In this document: positions 46,295 to 57,351 of the stretch, piece after piece
Layout: every line of letters starts with the position of its first letter
How positions within the stretch are numbered: the first letter of the stretch is position 1
Assembly (NCBI GenBank): GCA_018292915.2
Contig: JACVVK020000317.1
Location: 585,001 to 649,000, forward strand
Length of the DNA stretch: 64,000 nucleotides
Source: Batillaria attramentaria
Lineage: Eukaryota; Mollusca; Gastropoda; Batillariidae
Direction of reading: 5' to 3'
Program-made: the position numbers and the translations under genes
The notes under the pieces: generated by a model
Told to the model about the DNA's origin: nothing
The model's database searches: none
Seen by the model: only the letters and a program-made list of their open reading frames with translations

Positions 46295-47034
46295 TATGCA
46301 AAGACCTTGGAATCAGAAAGACGCGTCACTCCTGCCCTCGTAAGATTAGACTCCAGAGTGCAGTCCCTTTTCGGCGGGGCGTGAAAATGTGACTGCTTAC
46401 ACCCAGCGCCATTTTTAAAAATGGCGAATTTTTTTTTTAGAAAAGCAGAGACTTGTGTGTCATATGATTCGATTTGAAACGAAGTCTTGAATATCCGACC
46501 ACTTTTCGTTTGGGCAAAATCTTTGCCAGCGGACAATTATTGTTGCGCTTTGATGGCACTGTTTACGTGGTAGACTGATCCAACAGGATGTGAGTAAACG
46601 GCAAGGGGGTTGCACTCTGACAGGCAAGGGTGTTGCACTCTACAGGCAAGTATTATTGCACGGTGCAGACGATCACGTACCTGCCTTGTGGTGGAATAAG
46701 AGACGATTACAAAAGCATACACACCCGTGCTCTAGGACTGAATGTAATAATAGATCTGTCCATTCAGACAGAGACAGGTTATGTATGTCTCTGATTCAGA
46801 AACACGCCTACTTTCACTCTGAAGACAGCCTGCTAATCACTTGCGCCACTGAGGATCCCTCTGGGTTCAAAGCTGGTCAAGGATGACATAGTGCGCGACC
46901 TTGTGTTTGAGAGCACCGAGACAATTTAGGCCCGTCACGGTAGCGCAGTGAGCGCCATTTCCCCACTGTGCACAGAGGTACTTTCCACTGAAAGACTCTG
47001 TGCTCCAGAGAGTGTCGTAAGAGAGACATATAGC
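45841..47034. other. Unassigned
   Basis: 45841-45930 resembles 15213-15290 (CACCAGCCCAATA…TGTTTCCATTC…TGACCTGCTG). Short tandem TGCACTCT…GGCAAGGG units at 46600-46660. No gene. Confidence 0.5.
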
Positions 47035-47413
47035 GGGACAACGCGAAGAGTTGTCTGCCCGCATTAGCGCGCATCCTAGATCTGGCCCCTATAGTGACAG
47101 CATGGCGGAAAGTGGAAAGCGATCACAAAAGCATGCAATTGTGTTCTGCGCCGAATTGTTCAAATAACAGACAAATATAAACGGGGAAATACTTCTTTTG
47201 GTATTCCTGTTGAAAAACAAACATTTTTTTTTCGCTTTCTTGTCCAAAAAAGAAAAAAAAAAAAAAAAGACCTCAAGTGGTACGTGTGCATGCAGTGTAA
47301 ACTAACAGTAAACACACGCGGCTGACGCAGATACAGCGTAATTTTTTTCCCTGACAACTTTACAAATCACGGTGACTTAAATTGTGCTAGCGTCTACCTG
47401 CATCTAAATTCAG

Positions 47414-47460
<47 letters not shown>

Positions 47461-47924
47461 AACAAAATCATCCGGCTGAACTTCGTTCTAACCATTGTAA
47501 AACCATATCACAACATAGAATCTGCTGGATCGTCGGTCGCAGATATGATTAATGCTGAGTTAGCAGGAAGTATTCAGCGGATGCGTCCATCTTTGGATCT
47601 CTCGCACATTCGATCTTTCTGTGTTCCGTACTAGTTTTACTTGAACACATCGAACGAAATGCACTGCGTAGCCTACGTACAGCAGTGAAAGCCAAACTAG
47701 ATCTTTCTTTCGTCCTCCGGAACTTTGAGAGTACTTATGTTTTCCATAGGCCTAAAACACATGCGAAATATATGGGGGGAGACCACCTGGCAGTCGCTGA
47801 CATCTTCGTTTTTGTTTATTTTCTTAAAATGTTTTACGGCGGCTAGTGTAGGGTTGGGTCAAACAACTGCGTAGATCTGCGGGATGCGCGCTAATGCGCG
47901 CAGACAACTCTTACGCGTTGTCCC
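47035..47924. mobile_element. 890-bp inverted-repeat element
   Basis: The ~50-bp arms (47035-47083, 47873-47924) match as inverted repeats with few changes: GGGACAACGCG…GAGTTGTCTG…GCATTAGCGCGCATCC…AGATCT. The interior includes a (CA)n and no frame. No TSD seen. Probably a non-autonomous DNA transposon. Confidence 0.6.
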
Positions 47925-48639
47925 TCAAAGGGAGGTAAGTGAACTATCTTTATGTTTCCAAGATCTTTGCATTATGCTTCTGAGTGTGAGTCAGTGGCAA
48001 AAACGAAACCCACTGAAATTCCCGCTTTCCACATGTCAAGTTGTAGAGACTCTTGCGAAAAGATACTGCATTTCGATGCAAAATAATTTCTAGACCATCC
48101 CAGAACATGCTGGTGCAGTAACGTCAGTAGATTACGTCACCTTGGAGAGATTTCGAGCCTTCCAGTAAGTTGAGGAATGTTCTAGATCTGACGTAAGCAG
48201 CCCCCCTGCACAGCGTTCTGGATTCTTCTTCTTTCATGAATTTGTTCTCCGCGCATATTCTGTTCATAAAGTATTGGAGTTGTAGTCTGTTGTATCCCGT
48301 ATCATCTCTGCGAGTGCACGATGATGGCGACATAGCATAAGTAAAATACAACACCACGTCTCCAAACAGAGGAATTCCGAAAGAAAGTGGCGAGACACCC
48401 CCAAGAAAAAACAGCATCACGTCAATCAAACATGACGCACTTACTTTACGTCAGTGCGCGTGCGTCTCTTCTTCGATGTTTGTGAGGCGTGTGGCTTGCA
48501 GAGGAAATGTGCTGTGAGTACAAATTTTCGAGTCAACTGACGATAACGGCTGCAGTGAATTTTTCTAATTTTTTTGTATATTTTTTATGGCACCCCAGGC
48601 TCATTATCTATGTATAGTAGGAGCGATTTTGAGATCTAA
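47925..48639. other. Unassigned
   Basis: Nothing recognised. Confidence 0.5.
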
Positions 48640-49260
48640 AGTGTGTTCACCAGCACTTTCATCAGGTACGGCTTACGCCAAAAGTATAAAAGCGACAACC
48701 TCCAAACTTCACTTAGTTGAGAGTCCGTATTCATGCTATCTATGTCCAAAAAATGGAGTGGTTTAGGTAAATATTACGCCTTTAAACGCCAGAAAGCCAC
48801 TTATTCTGAAAAGGGCGATAACTCGCAAATCATGTGTGCAATTGTACCTGGATCGGGCCTTCTATTCAACAATCTTGATTCATTTAGAAACCCCAAATTT
48901 GAAATCGATCGGTTCAGTATTTTCGGAGAAATAGGCATCTGAACTGGGTTCACATGCAATGTCAACTCAGGCTCGGTTTACATGAAAACTATAAGAGCGA
49001 CCATTTTCTAGTAGTGAGTCAATTCAGAGTCCGTATTCAAGCTATCTACTGCCAAAAAATTGAGTGATTTAAATAAATATTACGCCTGTACACGAAAGAC
49101 AACCAACTTGTCTCAAAAGGGCGATAACTCCCAAATCACTTAAGCAATCATCACACGCTTGAATCGTCTAATGTAACATTTTGATAAATTTGGATACCCC
49201 AAATTTGAAGCCATTCGGTTGAGTATTTTCGAAGAAACGGGCCTGGACACAATTCACACA
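48640..49260. repeat. ~310-bp diverged tandem duplication
   Basis: GAGTCCGTATTCATGCTATC, TAAATATTACGCC, AAGGGCGATAACTC and ACCCCAAATTTGAA occur in the same order at 48720-48945 and 49028-49250. Confidence 0.75.
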
Positions 49261-49471
49261 CGCACACACACACGCACATCCGCACAGACGGCACTCAGTG
49301 AGGAGAAGAAGCGCGTTCGGAACAGCATACATGCCAGCATCGATGACGCAGGTTTTCTTACGTCATTGTCAGAGTTACACTTGCATAATCGTCTCTGCGG
49401 GAGATCGGCAGTGACGTGCGTTTGTACCACAGATGCTTGCCTATGAACGTGGAAATTTTAGCCCGTCCTAT

Positions 49472-49505
49472 TATGTTGTTTCCATTACTATGGAAACAAC
49501 ATAAA
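49472..49505. repeat. Hairpin next to the tandem MITEs
   Basis: TTATGTTGTTTCCAT and its exact complement around TACT. A similar 28-bp perfect palindrome (AGTTGTTTCTC/GAGAAACAACT) lies at 16774-16801, and single arms near 15230 and 45860. Confidence 0.8.
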
Positions 49506-49690
49506 AAGGAAGCGAAGAAAGGAAGGAAAAAAAATCCTTCTATAACGGCTAAGGCACCTTGCTGGGATGGGCCATATTCTTGATTTAAAACAACATACAG
49601 CAGAAACTTTAACCCTAAAGCTAGTTTAGTTCGAGGTTAGACTCTAACCCTGGACTAAAAGCCCTAACCTCGATTATTACATACGGGCCC
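49506..49690. mobile_element. CAGGGCCC MITE, right part, head-to-tail with the next copy
   Basis: It begins in the body after a hairpin (49472-49505) and ends ATTACATACGGGCCC, touching the next element's CAGGGCCC. Confidence 0.8.
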
Positions 49691-49979
49691 AGGGCCCGTA
49701 TGTAAAACTCGAGGTTAATTTAACCCACGGCTACGGGCCTAACCCACACTAGGACAAAAGAAACCCCAAAACAAAATTAAATGAAAAAGGAAACGAAGGA
49801 AGAAAGACAAAAATCCTTCTATGACGGCTTAGGCGCCATGGTGGAATGGACCCGCTTCTTGATTTAAAACCAAAAAAAAAAACAAAACAGAAAATTTAAC
49901 TTTAGAGCTAGTTTAGTTCGAGGTTAGACTCTAACCCGGGGCTAAACCCCCTAACCTTGACTATTACATGCGGGCCCTG
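49691..49979. mobile_element. CAGGGCCC MITE, full length
   Basis: Complete from CAGGGCCCGTATGTAAAAC to TTACATGCGGGCCCTG, about 288 bp, directly after the previous copy in the same orientation. Confidence 0.82.
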
Positions 49980-50842
49980 ATGACTAAGCGGTGTGGTGAC
50001 AGATAACACGAAAACAGGTCTTAACGATCCGTGAGCAATAAAAGGTATGATTAACCGCAATAAGTTGTTGTTGCTGTTGTTGTTGTTGTTTTGTTGTTGT
50101 TGTTGTTGTTTTAATTATAAACTGTTTATGCATGCATACGCCTTTGCAGTGTATAGTCGCATTAGTCATCGTCTTTGTCTGGTTTCTCAGTTGGAAACAC
50201 TCGGTGTTACTGAAACTTGAACCTGGAAACAGTCTGTATGACTGCTTGGAAACACTCTGTCTTGGACGTGCTACATTCTGACGCGGAGTAACACCAGAAA
50301 CACATGCATGCCCACACCCCACAGAACTCTGTTTTCAATACCCGGCGTTCAAGCAGATGCGGTCGATTTGTTGTCTTGGCACTTGAAACAAAGTGACCTG
50401 GGTGATAGCAGAGACGGGAACTCGGAGGGAGTGCTCCCGGTAAAAGTAAGAGCTCCTTGGTGTGACCACGAGTGCCATCAAACGAACCCACCCAGAATGG
50501 TAAAAAAAGAAAGGTGTTTGTATGCTGCAAGACATCTGTTTTGAGAGCACGATTTTGACATGTGCATATTTATACAAGACGTACCGACACGATCGGAGGG
50601 GGGTGGGTGGGGGGAGTAGAGGACTGAGGGGGGGGGGGCATTTCTTGGGCATGTGGCAACCGAGGACTTCAAATAGGGCAGTTTTTTTTTGTTTGTTTGT
50701 TTGTTTGTTTGTTTGTTTGTTTGTTTGTTTTATTGCACGTGAGCCTTTTATATGTAGATACGATAAAATCCGCAATTTTCCGTCGTTGTGTCGCCTGCTA
50801 AAAAGAATCACTAACCGCTTTGTAAGTATCACAGTGAGTGTT
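49980..50842. other. Unassigned
   Basis: (GTT)n at 50065-50111, poly-G near 50630 and (GTTT)n at 50691-50731. No gene. Confidence 0.55.
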
Positions 50843-50857
50843 TAGACCGATGTATAA

Positions 50858-50985
50858 GGGTGGGTGGGTGGGTGTTTGGGAGTTTAACGTCCTTTTCCAC
50901 CACATAAGGGTGATATCAAAGACGGTGCAACGAGAAAAAAGGCCAGCACAAATATTTGGCCCCAGCCGGCGGGATTCGAACTCAC
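50858..50985 (-). mobile_element. SINE A truncated in the T-arm, 15-bp TSD
   Basis: The TSD TAGACCGATGTATAA lies at 50843-50857 and 50986-51000. The element stops just 5' of the B-box (GGGATTCGAACTCAC on the plus strand), so most of the tRNA head was never copied. Confidence 0.93.
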
Positions 50986-51157
50986 TAGACCGATGTATAA
51001 AAATGTAAATATATAAAACTACTCTTTGAGTATATCTGGTCTTAAATTTGTCAGATCTGTAGTCAGGCCTACCAACAAGCCAAATGACGTCATGAACGAC
51101 GGGTTTTGTCTCTGGTAATGGCACACTGCCTTTCACGCCTGTGGATAAAGAGTTGGC

Positions 51158-51582
51158 AATGGACGACTCCACACCTGTCAATCAAAAGGGTCGAGCCCCC
51201 AGAATTCAGCCAATCGCGTCCCGCGGCATAATAAGCACGACACATGGCATGGTATGGCAAACTTTTTGCCAGATACAACAACGAGGGAAGCACGTGTAGT
51301 TTTATGTGACTGAAACATGGAGGGGAAAAAATAAAATAAACAAACAAACAACCAAAAAAAAAAACCAACCCCCCCCCAAAAAAAAAAAAACAACCCCCCC
51401 CCCCCCCCAGTAAGTCCATTGCCGTCATTTGAGGAAAAAGACGATTACGTCAGTCTGTTTCATCTTGAAATCACCCCTTTTTCCACAAAATGAAGTCATG
51501 GCCGTACTGTGTATTGCCAACACGCGGCATAGTAAAGGGGCGGCGCTTTGGCCTCGAGGCTTGCTGAGTGGGTTCATCTGTA
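51158..51582 (-). mobile_element. MITE E copy 4 with A/C-rich insertion
   Basis: CAATGGACGACTCCACACCT and CCAATCGCGTCCCGCGGC mark its 3' side. An A-rich/C-rich run (about 51319-51410) is inserted in the middle. The other end is GGGGCGGCGCTTTGG to about 51582. Confidence 0.72.
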
Positions 51583-51670
51583 GGGCGTATCTCTAGTCAA
51601 TGTTATACTCTGAAACGAGGTTATGACTAATTTGGCAGGCAGTACCCCACATATAAAGCAAAATGATGCC

Positions 51671-51704
<34 letters not shown>

Positions 51705-51785
51705 GAAGTTTATCTCAGAAATATTCCATCACTGCTTATATGTGCAGAATGCTTTGGGCAATATTTCAACCCCTAGTAAATATGG

Positions 51786-51976
51786 ATGGGGGGGGGGGGG
51801 GGTGGGGGGGTGTTTGGGAGTTTAAAGTCCTTTTCCACCACATAAGGGTGATATCAAAGACGGGGCAACGAAAAAAAAAGGCCAGCACAAATATTTGGCC
51901 CCAGCCGGTGGGATTCGAACTCACGACCCGAGCATTGAGAGTCCAACGCTCTACCATTCGGCCACCCCGGCTTCCC
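51786..51976 (-). mobile_element. SINE A, full length
   Basis: A complete minus-strand copy with a poly-G/(GT) tail. AG[T/C]AAATATGG at 51775-51785 and 51977-51987 is an 11-bp TSD with one mismatch. Confidence 0.9.
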
Positions 51977-51987
51977 AGCAAATATGG

Positions 51988-53343
51988 CCTAGTGTGTTTT
52001 CAAAACAGGAATAAATTGCAGTTGACTGCACCGGGCCTCGTTAATCTGTAACCTGCTCTATTTCAATGTGTAAATGTATCCCCTTTCTTCCTATCTCTTT
52101 CTTTACAGATCAATCCTATCATAATACTGTATTTGACGTCTCCGCCGCACATGTTTCTGTACTTATGAGCACATTTATAAGTTTTTGACTTGTTGTGCTC
52201 GGCCTCGTGAACATTGTGAGAGTGCATATGTATATTTGTTCAAAATGAATAAAACTGTTTAAACCAATATGTAAATCAGTGACCTGACGAAATCGGCCAG
52301 TTTCTGAACGAGGCTGGCGTGCGCGCGCAGCCTGCGCGTGCAGGTGAAAGAGACACATGGGTCTGCTGCACTTCGGGAAGGTTGACAAAGTCTGGCTTAT
52401 TTCTCGCTCTGCTGGTGCGAAAGTGACGTGAAATTGGCACTAGCTTCCAGCGCAGCCACCGTGGACACCCCTTGGTGACGGCTATCCGTTCTGAACTACT
52501 GCTGCCGTGAATGACCGATAATTACCTAAATGAAGTAAATCACAACTTTGCATATTCTCCTCTGGGAAAGCTAATCACGATCTTTGCTGTCATTATTGTT
52601 TTCTTTTCATCCTGGTTAACAACACCAGACACGCGTCTGTCATGTGTCGGAAGTTTCCGTCACATCACGACAATCATCTGCGGGGGACATCTGATGAGAC
52701 TAATCCATTCTAAACTTGGAGCTTTGGACAGGAAGAAAACTGTCACTTATCTTGTTTTTTCCTCAGCCTATGACAAGTCAGAACTAGCTATCATTCCCCA
52801 TCAAGCTGTTGTTTACCGACGAATAGTTTGATCAAAGACGCAGACAAATCAACCCTGAGCTTTTGTTGGATCGAAATACGAGTCGATAAGCAACAGCTTG
52901 ATGGGGTTTGATCAATTTATCGTATATTTATCCTACTTCCAGCTGAAAGCCGAAAGCTGCATATAGCAGACGCACGAGTTTGTACGTCGGGAGATCAACG
53001 CGCGACAGAATGAAGTGCATCTTTTAATGCCAGCCAGGCAGTGTCAGTTCACTCATGAACTCAAATTCACAAGTTCTAAACTTCAAATGAAGACACAAAC
53101 AAACATGGTGACACTTTGAAGGAAATGTAAATTTGCGAGGTGAATTCCAAACCGATACAAGCACACCTTAGTCTGTCAAAAAGGCTGTATCTCTGTTTTT
53201 TCTATCTGTAAGAAAGAACCTTCTGGCAGGGAACCATGCCTGATTGTCGTGTGATGTCGTGCTCTGTATCACGTGATTTATCCAGTACTAGTAATATACA
53301 GACACCTATTTCACGGGAGAGATCAAAGGAAAAATTCCGCTAT
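51988..53343. other. Unassigned with one anonymous frame
   Basis: An ATG frame of 106 codons at 52511-52831 has one hydrophobic stretch but no homology I recognise. The 52796 inverted repeat overlaps its end. Confidence 0.45.
52796..52906. repeat. 25-bp inverted repeat
   Basis: CCCCATCAAGCTGTTGTTTA CCGAC (52796-52820) and its complement with two mismatches (52882-52906), loop 61 bases. TTTGATCAA occurs near both arms. Confidence 0.8.
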
Positions 53344-54085
53344 GGATGATCATGTATTGTTACAAGGGATGATCATGTATTGTTACAAGGGATGATCATG
53401 TATTGTTACAAGGGATGATCATGTATTGTTACAAGGGATGATCATGTATTGTTACAAGGGATGATCATGTATTGTTACAAGGGATGATCATGTATTGTCA
53501 CAAGGGATGATCATGTATTGTTACAAGGGATGATCATGTATTGTTACAAGGGATGATCATGTATTGTTACAAGGGATGATCATGTATTGTTACAAGGGAT
53601 GACCATGTATTGTCACAAGGGATGACCATGTATTGTCACAAGGGATGACCATGTATTGTCACAAGGGATGATCATGTATTGTCACAAGGGATGACCATGT
53701 ATTGTCACAAGGGATGACCATGTATTGTCACAAGGGATGATCATGTATTGTCACAAGGGATGACCATGTATTGTCACAAGGGATGATCATGTATTGTCAC
53801 AAGGGATGACCATGTATTGTCACAAGGGATGATCATGTATTGTCACAAGGGATGACCATGTATTGTCACAAGGGATGATCATGTATTGTCACAAGGGATG
53901 ACCATGTATTGTCACAAGGGATGATCATGTATTGTCACAAGGGATGACCATGTATTGTTACAAGGGATGATCATGTATTGTCACAAGGGATGATCATGTA
54001 TTGTCACAAGGGATGATCATGTATTGTCACAATGGATGATCATGTATTGTTACAATGGATGATCATGTATTGTCACAATGGATGA
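53344..54085. repeat. 23-bp minisatellite, ~32 units
   Basis: The unit is GGATGATCATGTATTGTTAC AAG. The first ~11 units are of the TTAC type. Later ones have TCAC and alternate GATGATC/GATGACC, giving a 46-bp higher-order pattern. The last units are CAATGGATG variants. Confidence 0.95.
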
Positions 54086-54590
54086 TAATGTACTGTTATA
54101 ATTAACACTGTTATAATTAACGCCTGTGCTCTAGCTACACGATGTCTGTCTCTTTTTAACTGGTTTTGTGACATGAGTTCCAAGTCAAAGCGCAGGAAAA
54201 CTACTCAACAGAACTAGTTCATAATAATTCTGGGATTAACTCACTGCACTGTCGCTACGCCAGGCCTGTCTGTCCTTCTGGTCTTGTGACACGAGTTCCA
54301 GGACGAAGCGCCAGAAAACTGACATCTTCGTGAGTCGCCTTACTGACGACAAATCGCAATAATACCCGGATTAACCCGACTATACTGTTATACCTAAACT
54401 ATGCCTGTCTAGTCTTGTGACATGAGTTACAGGACGCAGCACCAGAAAACGGCCATCTTGAGTCACCTCAACCCATGTTAGATCATTGTGTTACTTACTA
54501 AACTAAGCCTGTCTGTCCTTCTGGTATTGCGACTGAATTCCAGAACGAAGCACCAGAAAACTACCACGACAAGTGATAATAATTGTATAA
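54085..54590. repeat. Degenerate ~120-bp tandem repeat, 4 units
   Basis: The core TTGTGACATGAGTTCCAAGT CAAAGCGCAGGAAAACT recurs at about 54166, 54283, 54413 and 54524 (spacing 111-130 bp). It directly follows the 23-bp array. Confidence 0.8.
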
Positions 54591-55032
54591 CTGTCATTGA
54601 AGACGCCATTTCTGAGTTTATTAGGAAGAGAGGGTGTTTTGTTGTTGTTGTTGTTGTTTGTTTTTTTAACAGCTGCGCTCGTGACTTCGCCTGTGCGCTC
54701 GAGATTAGGGGAGCTCCGAATGCAACACCGTTCAAACGAGGACAGTTCAGCTGTCCGTGAACATAGTCCGACAGTGTTTTTGCCTTTTCGGCACTACGAA
54801 CAAGGTTTGCTACCAGGTCGAGTATGGCCGCAACGCTGTCGGCGATTACTGCGCATTTGGCTTCAATCATCTTCAAAACCTCTTCCTCAGTTAGGGTGGA
54901 GCCGTGCGCTATATCAAGTCTACATCATCATCATCATCATCATCATCAATCAGCTGAACTTGTGCTGGTGGAAAAATAATCAGGTTTGCTAACCAATGGA
55001 ATGCAACACAGTGTAATATGTTTGTAACTTAC

Positions 55033-55063
<31 letters not shown>

Positions 55064-55384
55064 CTTTGAACTAAATCTTTGGTCTTTATTTTGCCATTGG
55101 ATTTCAGTCGTGTCTCTCTGCTTATGTAAATTTTCGTCCGTTATATAATGCCCTCTTTGTCTTCTTCAGAACGGCCGATTCAAAGAACCAGAACCAAAAA
55201 ACAAAACAAAGGAAGTTTGATCAGTCATTTCTGGCCACTAAGACGTGGAAATCAAATACAGTCATTGTGAAGCGACCTTTTCTGCTGTAGTGCACAAACA
55301 CTGCGTGTTGGCCAACTGAATGCGTGTGTTTCCGGTGCCGCTCTGATCCAAATGATAGCACAGCCAGGATAGAGTGTTTCTAAA
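54591..55384. other. Unassigned apart from repeat J
   Basis: (GTT)n, (CAT)n at 54922-54949 and poly-A at 55040-55063. A minisatellite-like GTGTTTCCGGTGCCGCTCTG at 55326. Confidence 0.55.
54672..54745 (-). repeat. Dispersed repeat J
   Basis: The plus strand reads GCTCGTGACTTCGCCTGTGC, GCTCGAGATTAGGGGAGCTC, CGAATGCAACACC, the complement of the 1459 copy. Confidence 0.65.
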
Positions 55385-55840
55385 CAGTAATTCTGAGTGT
55401 TTCCATTCTGGAATTTGAGTAGCACCGAGTGTTTCCATTCTGAAATTTGAGTAGCACCGAGTGTTTCCATGTTCAAATTTGAGTAGCACCGCGTGTTTCC
55501 ATTTTGAAATTTGAGTAGCACCGCGTGTTTCCATTTTGAAATTTGAGAAGCACCGAGTGTTTCCATTCTGAAATTTGAGTAGCACCGAGTGTTTCCATAT
55601 TCAAATTTGAGTAGCACCGCGTGTTTCCATTTTGAAATTTGAGTAGCACCGAGTGTTTCCATTCTGAAATTTGAGTAGCACCGAGTGTTTCCATGTTCAA
55701 ATTTGAGTAGCACCGCGTGTTTCCATTTTGAAATTTGAGTAGCACCGCGTGTTTCCATTTTGAAATTTGAGTAGCACCGAGTGTTTCCATTTTCAAATTT
55801 GAGTAGCACCGCGTGTTTCCATTTTCAGATTTGAGTAATG
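55385..55840. repeat. 32-bp minisatellite, ~14 units
   Basis: The unit is GTTTCCATTCTGAAATTTGA GTAGCACCGAGT, with GAG/GCG and CTG/TTG variants. Three units (96 bp) give a false 32-residue periodic frame on the minus strand. Confidence 0.95.
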
Positions 55841-56270
55841 TCGAGTTTCCAAAGGACTTACCCAGACAACGACTAGCTTTGACTAAGTAGTTATAGGGAC
55901 GAGCCCGAAAACTCACCTGCTCTCTCTGAACGGCACGGGAACACAGACTACCTCAGATCTGAGATACATTTTCGGGCTCGCTTCTGAACTGTAACGCGCT
56001 ACTACAACGCAAAGATGTGCGTATGTTCATCATATCGTAAACATTCGACTTTGCTTGAGGGCGGCCGACAAGGGCAACAAGGTGAACGCCCTTGACGGAC
56101 GGCTGAGATTTCATCGTTTGCGTGGCCTTCAAACACCAGTGTGTTGCATTCAGAGCTGTACTAATCTCTAATTTCAAGCGCACAAGCGCAGTCACAAGCG
56201 AAACCGTGTCAAAACTAAACTCTCCCTAATTACACGCCGTGTATACGGCTACAAGCTGCTCCATCCAACT

Positions 56271-56768
56271 TCGCTCTTCGGCAGCGAGTACGGCGCGCGC
56301 AGCAGGGTGAGTGCTCTCATAAAATCGACACCGCTGTTTCCGTAAAACTTTGTATTGATTTAAATTTGATGTTTTTTAATAGCAGAAAGGTTCAGGCTAT
56401 TCTGTAGGTACTTTTTGTTGTGCTGTGTGCACGTAATGGGTCGCAAGTAGTGATTGTTTTCATTTTCCTGCGTGATTTGCAATTTCATTGACAATTGTCC
56501 GAATTTGCTGACAGAAAGAACATATTTTTTGTCTTTGTTTTGTTTTCTGATATATTTTGCACTTACCTTCCAAAACTTAGCTTTCTTAGTGGCCTACATC
56601 GCAAGCAAATGAAAAAAGAAAAGTGATACTATCAAATGCTCGGCTACAATCCACCTTTTGCCTAGGCTACAATCCACCTACCGTCTTGATTTAGATCCGG
56701 CTACAATCCACCTAAGTTTCTCGTTCACGAAAAGCCTAGAATAAGAGGTTTTCATTTGCTTGTTTCAG
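56271..56768 (+). other. Putative 5' exon end and intron 1 of the zinc-finger gene
   Basis: A strong donor (GCAGCAGG|GTGAGT, GT at 56307) follows a CpG-rich stretch just inside the left TIR. A pyrimidine-rich acceptor ends at 56768, one base before the ATG. This gives a non-coding first exon ending at 56306 and a 462-bp intron. The intron carries the left cluster of subterminal motifs. Transcription would have to start in or next to the TIR. The splice sites are inferred from sequence only. Confidence 0.45.
56642..56714 (+). repeat. Left subterminal motif cluster of the zinc-finger transposon
   Basis: Three copies of GGCTACAATCCACCT(A) start at 56642, 56665 and 56699, within intron 1. A related copy overlaps the left TIR (GGCTACAA at about 56247, then CCATCCA). 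Confidence 0.75.
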
Positions 56769-57351
56769 ATGGAACTGTCAGGAATTTATGTAGAAAGTTT
56801 TCTGGGTGTAAGTAAAGAACTTGTACAAACGGAACCAGGTCTTTGCGGTGAGTTTTTTTCAACCCACTCTCACGTCGACCCCGGGGAAAAGCAGTGTCAG
56901 GCCCAAACGACATCTTTGTGCAGAGTGTGGGATTTCGTACGGTCACCGCCCGTCCCTGCTTACACACATGAGGAGGAACCACAATTACAAAGGCGGTCTT
57001 CGCCTCAAGTGTACAGTTTGTGACAAGAAGTTTGTCACTTTGAAAGAACTGCATTCCCATGTTAATACCGTCCATTTCAAAATAAAACCCTACAAATGCA
57101 GTGCATGCAATGCTACCTTCTCCCACGAAAGGAGCACAAAACGCCAACGCCATGTTTGTAAACCCAAGCAGCCGTCATTGCATGAGTGCCAGACATTTCT
57201 ACAACAGTTCTACAAGAGAGCCGATCTCGAACAGCATCTCCACACTCATGATGAAAAGCCCAAGTTCTCATGTGCAAGATGTGCTGGCTTATTCAAGCAT
57301 GCTTCAAGCTTGAAAAGGCATCAGAAACTGAGGTGCTCAGTAAAAGAATAA
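56769..57351 (+). CDS. C2H2 zinc-finger protein, probably frameshifted
   Basis: The 3' part encodes five Cys2-His2-type fingers. Finger 1 (56917-56982) and finger 2 (57010-57075) have the full C-x2-C-x12-H-x4-H pattern. Finger 3 (57097-57159) has Gln for the first His and ends in Cys. Finger 4 (57187-57249) has Phe for the second Cys. Finger 5 (57271-57336) is C2HC. Linkers of the KPYKC and DEKPKF kind separate fingers. The frame ends at TAA 57349-57351, and AATAAA follows at 57613. An ATG at 56769 directly follows a good acceptor (polypyrimidine-CAG at 56768), but its frame differs from the finger frame by one base. The switch coincides with a T7 tract at 56853-56859, so one extra T is the simplest explanation. 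Splicing from GTGAGT at 56848 to AG at 56923 also restores frame but damages finger 1. Likely a nuclear DNA-binding protein; its target is unknown. It could be a pseudogene. Confidence 0.6.

Noticed and set aside
53344..54085. CRISPR-like regular repeat array
   Set aside because: Units are directly adjacent 23-mers with no variable spacers, in an animal genome. It is a minisatellite, as are 1531-2065 and 18143-18708.
55252..55809. 185-codon minus-strand frame with a 32-residue period
   Set aside because: It is the 32-bp minisatellite read through; three units equal 96 bp so the frame stays open. No independent coding evidence.
56848..56923. A 76-bp intron joining the ATG exon to the finger frame
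   Set aside because: It restores the frame but turns the first finger's C-x2-C into C-x-C. A one-base frameshift in T7 is simpler. Not excluded without cDNA.
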